NCBI GenBank assembly: GCA_017620115.1
Contig: JAFZRB010000157.1
Span: 1 to 11,861, forward strand
Length of the DNA: 11,861 nt
Origin: Clostridia bacterium
GTDB taxonomy: Bacteria > Bacillota > Clostridia > Christensenellales > Aristaeellaceae
Direction: 5' to 3'
In this document: in pieces, positions 6,398 through 11,861 of the stretch
Numbering within the stretch: the stretch's first letter is position 1
Layout: each line of letters begins with the position of its first letter
Translations under genes and position numbers: made by a program
Notes under the pieces: generated by a model
The model's database searches: none
Told to the model about the DNA's origin: nothing
What the model saw: the letters and a program-made list of their open reading frames with translations, nothing else

Positions 6398-8734
6398 TCA
6401 GCGTTCGTTCCAGAATGTCTCAAGTTCCGCTTCGATTTCCTCCGGCCCCCGCGCCGGAACCGCCCGCCAGTGGGGCGGCATGAGCGCCCGGTGCTCCGCG
6501 TCCCGCCAGCGCGCGTCGATGAGCAGCACCGCGCCGCGGTCGCTCTCCGAGCGGATCACGCGCCCGGCGGCCTGCAGAACCTTCGCCACGCCGGGATACA
6601 TGTAGGCGTAGGCGTAGCCCCGGCCGTATTTTTCCTCATACAGCGCGCGCAGCGTGTCGCCCTCGAGACTTAACTGCGGCACGCCCGTGCCCACGATGGC
6701 GGCCCCGGCGAGGCGGCCGCCCGGCAGGTCGACACCCTCCGAGAACACGCCGCCCATCACGACGAACGCCGCCGTTGTTTCGGGCGGATCCGGTTCCAGC
6801 GCGTCCAGGAACGCGCGCCTGGCGTCGTCGTCCATGTCCGGCGACTGGACGAGCAGCCGGCAGGGCCATTCGACGCGCTCCGCCGCCTGCCGCATGAAGG
6901 CGTACGACGGGAAGCACACGAGATAGTTCCCCCTCCTCGCGCCGATGAACGCGCGAAGGCATTCGCACAGCCTGTCCATGGACGCCTCGCGCTCCTTGTA
7001 GCGCAGCGGCAGCGGGCACACGAGCGCCCGCAGGTTTTCCGGCGGGAACGGCGAGGGCAGGTCGAGCAACGCGTCGGCCTCGCCGTCCAGGCCGGTGAGG
7101 TCGCGGTAAAAATCCATCGGCGCGAGCGTGGCCGAGAACAGCGCCGCGCCGTGCACGCGCCTGAGGCACGCGGCGATATGCGCCGCCGGATCGGCGCACC
7201 ACAGCCGCACGCCGCACAGGTTCCTGCCGTCCGGCTCGATCAGCGTGCGGAAGTGTTCGTCGTAGCCCGATTCGGCGCGCAGGAAGTCCAGCGCGTCGAA
7301 GAAGCACTCGCTGAGATCGCGCCGGCAGGCCCATGTCCGCTCGTCGAAGGCCGCGCCGGCGGCCTGCGCGAACGCCTTTGCCGCTTCGATCAGCGCGTCC
7401 GGCTTCTCAGCGCGAGATTCTCCCCCGCTGTCCCCGCCCAGCGACCGCCGCAGCGCCGTCATCTCCTTCAGCAGCGCCGTCAGCGCGGCATAGAGCGGAT
7501 GCTTTCGCCCGGCTTCTTTGCCGACGGCGCGGCGCAGGTCGCGGAAGTACCGCTGCGCGAGCGCGCCGGAGAGCATATCCCGCGCGCGGGAGGCGAGGTT
7601 ATGCGCCTCGTCGACAAGCAGGCCGGCGTCCGATCGGCCCGTGAAAAAGCGCTGCAGCTTCACGCGCGGGTCGAACACATAGTTGTAATCGCACACCACC
7701 ACGTCGGCCGTCTCGCTCAGGTCGAGCGAAAGCTCGAACGGGCATATCCCGTGCCGCGCCGCCAGGGCGCCGATGGCGGCGCGGTCCAGCCGCTGCATGG
7801 AAAGCGCCTCGCGGAGCGCGTCGCGCCGCCGGTCGTAATAGCCGCGCGCCAGCGGGCACGCCTCGGGGCGGCAGTCGCGTTCCTCCATCGGGCAGACGCT
7901 GTCCTTGGCGGAGAGAACCACGCAGCGCGCCATGAGGCCGGCCGCGCGCATCCTGTCCAGCGCCTGCAGCGCGGCCTCGCGGCCCGTGGTGCGCGCGGTA
8001 AGGTAGAACACGCGGCCGACGCGCCCCTCGCCCAGCGCGATCAGCGCCGGAAACAGCGCCGCCGCCGTCTTGCCGATGCCGGTCGGAGCCTGGCAGAGCA
8101 GGTTTTTCCCATCGCGCAGCGCCACATACACGTTCGCGGCCATCTCGCGCTGGCCCGGCCGGTACACGCCGTAGGGAAACGACAGGGCGCGCATCGTGGG
8201 GCGGCTGACATCCTGCCAGGCCCGCACGCGCGCGAGCCAGTCCAGCATGGGCGAGAGGTACTCGTCCAGCTTTTCATACAGCTTTTCGCGGCTGTAATCC
8301 CTCGTGAAGAGCGCCTCGCCCCCCGCGAGGCTTATATACCTCAGCCGCACGCGCACGCGATTCAGGCCGTCGCGCGCGGCCAGCATCGCGGCGTACAGCT
8401 CGGCCTGCGCCCAGTGAACGGGGTACTCCCCGCCTTCCATCCCCGCGGTGTCCTCCAGCATGCTCTTGATCTCCTCGATGACCGAATCGTCGCCCGCGGC
8501 GAGCAGCCCGTCGGCGCGTCCGTGCAGCAGCAGCTTCACGCCCCGCCGCTCCAGCTCCATGCGCAGCGCCGCCTCGCTCTGCCAGCCGGGCTCGTAGCCG
8601 CCCTGCGCGAGCCGGTGCGCGCGCGTGCCCTCGAGCATGCGCTGGATCATGCCGCGGCCGCTTACCAGGTCGCCGCCCTCGAAATAGAATTCCGCGAGCG
8701 AGCGAACGTTGATCCGAAGGCGCTCCTCTTCCAT
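6398..8734 (-). CDS. DinG/XPD-like ATP-dependent DNA helicase with N-terminal PD-(D/E)XK nuclease-like domain
   Basis: A 778-residue superfamily 2 helicase of the Rad3/XPD/DinG group (COG1199), expected to unwind DNA 5' to 3' using ATP. The N-terminal 170 residues resemble a RecB-type PD-(D/E)XK nuclease: GRADGLL (D75), IEEIKS (E88, K90), and WAQAELYAAML (Q110, Y114), a QxxxY-type motif. Helicase motifs follow: Walker A APTGIGKT (216-223), four cysteines for an XPD-type Fe-S cluster (C281, C288, C293, C331), DEAH box (375-378), SAT-like FSATLAPMD (533-541), and motif VI QAAGRVIRSE (721-730). The start at 8734 has AAGAGG six bases upstream; in-frame starts at 8782 (ATG) and 8788 (TTG) lack a ribosome site and overlap the manA -35 box. 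It heads an operon with the acidic protein and the phosphodiesterase. A role in DNA repair is likely; one in defence is possible. Confidence 0.93.
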   Translation of the reverse strand: MEEERLRINVRSLAEFYFEGGDLVSGRGMIQRMLEGTRAHRLAQGGYEPGWQSEAALRMELERRGVKLLLHGRADGLLAAGDDSVIEEIKSMLEDTAGMEGGEYPVHWAQAELYAAMLAARDGLNRVRVRLRYISLAGGEALFTRDYSREKLYEKLDEYLSPMLDWLARVRAWQDVSRPTMRALSFPYGVYRPGQREMAANVYVALRDGKNLLCQAPTGIGKTAAALFPALIALGEGRVGRVFYLTARTTGREAALQALDRMRAAGLMARCVVLSAKDSVCPMEERDCRPEACPLARGYYDRRRDALREALSMQRLDRAAIGALAARHGICPFELSLDLSETADVVVCDYNYVFDPRVKLQRFFTGRSDAGLLVDEAHNLASRARDMLSGALAQRYFRDLRRAVGKEAGRKHPLYAALTALLKEMTALRRSLGGDSGGESRAEKPDALIEAAKAFAQAAGAAFDERTWACRRDLSECFFDALDFLRAESGYDEHFRTLIEPDGRNLCGVRLWCADPAAHIAACLRRVHGAALFSATLAPMDFYRDLTGLDGEADALLDLPSPFPPENLRALVCPLPLRYKEREASMDRLCECLRAFIGARRGNYLVCFPSYAFMRQAAERVEWPCRLLVQSPDMDDDARRAFLDALEPDPPETTAAFVVMGGVFSEGVDLPGGRLAGAAIVGTGVPQLSLEGDTLRALYEEKYGRGYAYAYMYPGVAKVLQAAGRVIRSESDRGAVLLIDARWRDAEHRALMPPHWRAVPARGPEEIEAELETFWNER

Positions 8735-8781
8735 ACCAAACCTCTTTTGCGCACATTTGCCGCTTCGCGGCGAGGAAATCA

Positions 8782-8809
8782 TTGACAAACCGCGTTTCTT
8801 GGGTACAAT
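8782..8809 (+). promoter_or_regulatory. Sigma-A promoter for manA-proB-proA
   Basis: A perfect TTGACA at 8782-8787, a 16-base spacer, and TACAAT at 8804-8809. Transcription should start near 8816, giving a leader of about 47 bases to the manA ATG. This is the best promoter match in the window. Confidence 0.75.
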
Positions 8810-8830
8810 AAGAATTGTAACTGATTCTTA
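8809..8830. promoter_or_regulatory. Inverted repeat, candidate operator between divergent promoters
   Basis: TAAGAAT (8809-8815) and ATTCTTA (8824-8830) are perfect inverted arms around eight bases. The repeat covers the predicted manA transcription start and the -10 of the opposite promoter. It does not match the Fur, PerR or LexA boxes I know. It may be an operator for an unknown regulator. Confidence 0.4.
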
Positions 8831-8842
8831 CATGAAACGCAA
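8814..8842 (-). promoter_or_regulatory. Candidate sigma-A promoter for the helicase operon
   Basis: On the minus strand, TTGCGT (8842-8837), a 17-base spacer, and TACAAT (8819-8814). It would start transcription near 8807, about 73 bases before the helicase ATG, and it overlaps the manA promoter region. Confidence 0.5.
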
Positions 8843-8862
8843 GTGAAGGCGAGGGATTATTC

Positions 8863-9882
8863 ATGCTTTATCCGCTTAAAATGACGCCGTACTTCCGCCA
8901 TGGCGAGGAAACCCCCTGGGGCGGCCGCGCGCTCGGCGATTATTTCGGCAAGGACATCCCCGACGACCGCACCGGCGAAAGCCTTGAAATATCCGCGCTG
9001 CCCGGCCGCGAGAGCGTCGTTCAGAACGGCGAACTCGCCGGCCTGCCGCTGAACAGGGTGATCGATGAGTGGGGCAGGGATCTCACCGGCGATGCGGAGG
9101 GCTTTCCGCTGCTTTTGAAGCTGCTGGACGCCCGCGAGATGCTGTCCGTCCAGGTGCACCCGGACGACGCCTATGCCGGCGCGCACGAGGGCGGCAAGCT
9201 GGGCAAGACCGAGGCATGGCTGGTCATCGCCGCGGAACCCGGCTCGAAGCTGGTCTACGGCGTGCAGGCGGACACCAGCGAAGAGCTGCGCGCGCAGGTG
9301 GAGGCCGGAAAGCTGGAGGAAAACCTGCGCTGGGTCGGCGTGCAGCCGGGCGACGTGCTCTACATCCCCCACGGCTGCGTGCACGCGCTGGGCGGCGGGC
9401 TGGTGATTTATGAGATCCAGCAGTCCAGCGACGTGACCTACCGTTTCTGGGACTGGGGCCGCGTGGGCAAAGACGGAAAGCCCCGCGCGCTGCACACCGA
9501 GGACGCGCTCGCCGTGAGCCGCCCCGGCCTGAAGCTGGAAAAGCTGCCCGGCGCGACGCTCATCACCACCGGCGGCAGCAAAACAGCCTATATTTCCGAC
9601 GCCAACTTCGAGCTGTGGCGGTTGAACGTGGCGGGCGACATGCCGCTGGAATCCGGGCGGATGCTGCTGCTCACCTCGCTGGGCGAGGCCGAGGTGAAAT
9701 GGGACGGCGGTTCCTTCCCGCTGAATCCGGGCGAGAGCTGCCTGGCGCCCGCCGCGCTGGAAGGCGTGACGATATCCGGCCGCACCGCCGTGATGTGCGC
9801 GACCTTGCCCGACCGGCCCGCGCTGCGCGAAGCGCTGGGCTACCGCGCCGAGCTCGTCGCGGGACTGACGAAGGACATCTGA
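8863..9882 (+). CDS. manA: Mannose-6-phosphate isomerase, class I
   Basis: A 339-residue type I phosphomannose isomerase, a zinc enzyme of the cytoplasm that interconverts mannose-6-phosphate and fructose-6-phosphate. The zinc ligands are visible: Q97 and H99 in SVQVHPDD, E117 in GKTEAWLV, and H174 in IPHGCVHALGGG. The conserved EIQQSSDVTYRFWDWGR (184-200) carries the catalytic-type R194. Length matches the short bacterial (Bacillus-type) form rather than the roughly 390-residue enterobacterial one. AAGGCGAGGG about 8 bases before the ATG supports the start. It is the first gene of the plus-strand operon; proB begins 12 bases after its stop. No other mannose or polysaccharide gene is in the window, so its use in catabolism or in GDP-mannose supply cannot be decided. 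Confidence 0.95.
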   Translation: MLYPLKMTPYFRHGEETPWGGRALGDYFGKDIPDDRTGESLEISALPGRESVVQNGELAGLPLNRVIDEWGRDLTGDAEGFPLLLKLLDAREMLSVQVHPDDAYAGAHEGGKLGKTEAWLVIAAEPGSKLVYGVQADTSEELRAQVEAGKLEENLRWVGVQPGDVLYIPHGCVHALGGGLVIYEIQQSSDVTYRFWDWGRVGKDGKPRALHTEDALAVSRPGLKLEKLPGATLITTGGSKTAYISDANFELWRLNVAGDMPLESGRMLLLTSLGEAEVKWDGGSFPLNPGESCLAPAALEGVTISGRTAVMCATLPDRPALREALGYRAELVAGLTKDI

Positions 9883-9894
9883 TCGGAGGTCAAC

Positions 9895-10671
9895 ATGCGA
9901 ATCGTCGTCAAAGTAGGCTCGTCCACGCTGGCCCACGCCACGGGGCAGATGAATATCCGCCGCGTGGAACGGCTGTGCAAGGTCATGAGCGATCTCAAAA
10001 ACGCCGGGCACGAGATGGTGCTGGTATCCTCGGGCGCCATCGCCATGGGCGTGGGCAAGCTGCGGCTCAAGGAGCGCCCGCGCGACATCCCCACCAAGCA
10101 GGCCACCGCCGCCGTGGGCCAGTGCGAGCTCATGTACACCTATGACAAGCTCTTTTCCGAATACAACCACACCGTGGCTCAGATTCTTCTGACCGGCAGC
10201 GACGTGGATCACGCCGAGCGGCGGCAGCATTTCCGCAACACGCTGTTCCGGCTGCTGGAGCTGGGCGCGCTGCCCGTCATCAACGAAAACGACACCGTGG
10301 CGACCGACGAGATCGTCATCGGCGACAACGACACGCTGGCCGCCATCGTGACGCGCGAGATCCAGGCCGACCTGCTCATTCTTTTAAGCGATATCGACGG
10401 CCTCTACACCGCCGATCCGCGAAAGGACGCGGAGGCCGCGCTCATTCCCCTCGTGGAGGCGCTCACGCCCGAGATCATGGCGCTGGGCGGCGGAAACGGC
10501 TCCTCGCTGGGCACCGGTGGCATGGCCACCAAGCTGCGCGCCGCGCAGATCGCCACCGAGGCCGGCGCGGACATGATCATCGCCAACGGCGAGAACCCCG
10601 ACATTCTCTACGACATACTGGACGGGCGTCCCGCGGGCACCCGCTTCATCGGCAGGAGGGCAAAACCATGA
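9895..10671 (+). CDS. proB: Glutamate 5-kinase (no PUA domain)
   Basis: A 258-residue amino acid kinase that phosphorylates glutamate to gamma-glutamyl phosphate, the first step of proline synthesis. Family motifs run in order: VVKVGSSTL (4-12), LVSSGAIAMG (43-52), PVINENDTV (127-135), IGDNDTLAA (142-150), LLSDIDGLYTADP (163-175) and GTGGMATK (206-213). The protein ends right after the kinase domain; the C-terminal PUA domain of the roughly 367-residue E. coli enzyme is absent, as in a number of Firmicutes. GGAGGT sits five bases before the ATG. Its TGA overlaps the ATG of proA (ATGA), so the two are coupled, fitting the known hand-over of the unstable gamma-glutamyl phosphate from ProB to ProA. 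Feedback control by proline resides in the kinase domain and may still apply. Confidence 0.96.
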   Translation: MRIVVKVGSSTLAHATGQMNIRRVERLCKVMSDLKNAGHEMVLVSSGAIAMGVGKLRLKERPRDIPTKQATAAVGQCELMYTYDKLFSEYNHTVAQILLTGSDVDHAERRQHFRNTLFRLLELGALPVINENDTVATDEIVIGDNDTLAAIVTREIQADLLILLSDIDGLYTADPRKDAEAALIPLVEALTPEIMALGGGNGSSLGTGGMATKLRAAQIATEAGADMIIANGENPDILYDILDGRPAGTRFIGRRAKP

Positions 10672-11861
10672 CCACACAGGACATCCTTCGCGCCGCCAGG
10701 GCCGCCGCCCCCGCGCTGGCCGCCGCCGGCAGCGATCTGAAAAACCGCGCGCTCCTCGCCATGGCCGAAAGCCTCCTCGCGCATGAGGCCGGCATCCTCG
10801 AAGCGAACGCGCTCGACCTCGACGCAGCGAAGGAACGCATCTCCCCCGTGATGCTCGACCGGCTCCGCCTCACCCCGGCGCGCGTCGCCGCCATGGCCGA
10901 GGGCATCCGGCAGGTGGCGGCGCTGCCCGATCCCGTGGGCCGCGTTCTCAGCCGGGTCGAACGCCCGAACGGGCTGACGATCGAGAAGGTCGCCGTGCCC
11001 ATGGGCGTGATCGCCATCATCTACGAGAGCCGCCCGAACGTCACCTCCGACGCCGCCGCGCTGGCCGTGAAGAGCGGCAGCGCGTGCGTGCTGCGCGGCG
11101 GCAAGGAAGCGTTCCGCTCGTCGAACGCCGTGGCGTCGGCCATGCAGGAGGGGCTGAAGGCCGTCGGGCTGCCGCCGGAGCTGGTTCAGCTGGTTCAGGA
11201 CACCACGCGCCAGAGCGCGAACGAGCTCATGACCGCCGTGGGCCTCGTGGATCTGCTCATTCCGCGCGGCGGCGCGGGGCTCATCCAGGCCTGCGTGGAC
11301 AACGCGAAGGTGCCCTGTATCCAGACGGGCACGGGCATCTGCCACGTATACGTGGACGACAGCGCGAATCCCGATATGGCGCTCAGCATCATCGAGAACG
11401 CCAAGACCCAACGGCCCTCCGTGTGCAACGCGGAGGAGGCGCTGCTGGTGCACGCGGCCATCGCCCCCGCCTTCCTGCCCCTTTTGAAAAAAAGGCTGGT
11501 GGACGAGCGCGCCGCGCGGGGCGAAACGCCCGTGGAGCTGCGGCTGGACGCGCGCGCCGCGGCCATCATCCCCGGCACGCCCGCGGGCGAAGCCGACTTC
11601 GACACGGAATTCCTCGACTACATTCTCGCTGTGAAGGTGGTGGACAGCGTGGAGGAGGCCGTCGCCCACATCGCGCTGCACTCAACCGGCCACAGCGACG
11701 CCATCCTCACCGAAACGGACGCGCACGCGGCGCTGTTCGTCCAGGCGGTGGACAGCGCGGCGGTGTATGTGAACGCCTCCACGCGCTTCACCGACGGCGG
11801 CGAGTTCGGCCTGGGCTGCGAGATGGGCATCTCCACGCAGAAGCTGCACGCCCGCGGCCCC
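10668..11861 (+). CDS. proA: Gamma-glutamyl phosphate reductase (3' end cut by window)
   Basis: The first 398 residues of an enzyme normally about 415-420 long. It belongs to the aldehyde dehydrogenase superfamily and reduces gamma-glutamyl phosphate to glutamate-5-semialdehyde with NADPH, which cyclises on the way to proline. Clear family segments are PMGVIAIIYESRPNVT (111-126), VLRGGKEA (141-148), TGTGICHVYVD (220-230), KTQRPSVCNAEEALLVH (246-262) with the catalytic cysteine C253, and RFTDGGEFGLGCEMGIST (373-390). The last visible residues, QKLHARGP, come just before the usual final stretch, so only about 20 codons are missing and there is no sign of a break. AGGAGGG about 7 bases before the ATG, and a 4-base overlap with proB, define the start. 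Confidence 0.96.
   Translation, partial: MTTQDILRAARAAAPALAAAGSDLKNRALLAMAESLLAHEAGILEANALDLDAAKERISPVMLDRLRLTPARVAAMAEGIRQVAALPDPVGRVLSRVERPNGLTIEKVAVPMGVIAIIYESRPNVTSDAAALAVKSGSACVLRGGKEAFRSSNAVASAMQEGLKAVGLPPELVQLVQDTTRQSANELMTAVGLVDLLIPRGGAGLIQACVDNAKVPCIQTGTGICHVYVDDSANPDMALSIIENAKTQRPSVCNAEEALLVHAAIAPAFLPLLKKRLVDERAARGETPVELRLDARAAAIIPGTPAGEADFDTEFLDYILAVKVVDSVEEAVAHIALHSTGHSDAILTETDAHAALFVQAVDSAAVYVNASTRFTDGGEFGLGCEMGISTQKLHARGP

Noticed and set aside
7151..8785. 544-codon plus-strand open frame opposite the helicase
   Set aside because: Its translation is low-complexity, rich in Arg, Ala, His and Gln, and matches nothing; the opposite frame has all the helicase motifs. Long antisense frames are expected in GC-rich genes with strong third-position bias.
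8735..8788. Longer helicase start (TTG at 8788 or ATG at 8782)
   Set aside because: Neither has a ribosome site, and they overlap the manA -35 box. The ATG at 8734 has AAGAGG and begins where homologues of this helicase usually begin.
8700..8862. LexA/SOS box before the helicase operon
   Set aside because: A helicase might be damage-induced, but no GAAC-N4-GTTC type site is present; the inverted repeat there has different arms.
8857..10230. 457-codon minus-strand open frame opposite manA and proB
   Set aside because: It spans two unmistakable genes on the other strand and has no recognisable motif; a GC-bias shadow.
10608..11681. 357-codon minus-strand open frame opposite proA
   Set aside because: A shadow of proA; composition rich in His, Arg and Gly with no domain features.
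1..11861. CRISPR arrays, tRNA or rRNA genes, transposase or phage genes
   Set aside because: I looked for regular repeats, cloverleaf-like stretches and mobile-element proteins and saw none; almost all of the sequence is covered by ordinary genes.

Overview
The window reads as chromosome from a GC-rich member of the Firmicutes, most likely an uncultured gut-type Clostridia. The signs are strong AGGAGG-type ribosome sites, sigma-A-like promoters, a YitT/DUF2179 membrane protein, a short ProB without a PUA domain, and a clostridial-type DinG/XPD-like helicase with an N-terminal nuclease-like domain. The taxon is an inference; there is no rRNA or other marker gene. I see no tRNA, CRISPR array, insertion sequence or phage gene.

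Layout, left to right. (1) Positions 1-1833, minus strand: a radical SAM protein, a small two-helix membrane protein, and the first 54 codons of a P-loop kinase that runs off the left edge. (2) Positions 1834-2029: a divergent promoter region. (3) Positions 2030-5098, plus strand: a YitT-family membrane protein starting at TTG, a Gfo/Idh/MocA oxidoreductase, a strong terminator, then an S66 (LD-carboxypeptidase/MccF-like) peptidase. (4) Positions 5117-5161: a hairpin that can terminate in both directions, between convergent genes. (5) Positions 5187-8734, minus strand: a three-gene operon of nuclease-helicase, an unrecognised acidic protein, and a glycerophosphodiester phosphodiesterase, joined by a stop/SD overlap and an ATGA overlap. 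(6) Positions 8735-8862: a second divergent promoter region, with an inverted repeat shared by both promoters. (7) Positions 8863-11861, plus strand: manA, proB and proA as a tight operon; proA is cut by the right edge about 20 codons before its expected end.

Functionally this is mostly housekeeping. ManA interconverts mannose-6-P and fructose-6-P. ProB and ProA carry out the first two steps from glutamate to proline. The phosphodiesterase and the S66 peptidase are likely to act on lipid head groups and on peptidoglycan-type peptides. The least explained parts are the helicase operon with its orphan middle gene, the palindrome between that operon and manA, and a terminator placed directly in front of the S66 gene. 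I do not see clear evidence for a new defence or mobile system. Gaps between genes are all under 200 bases.
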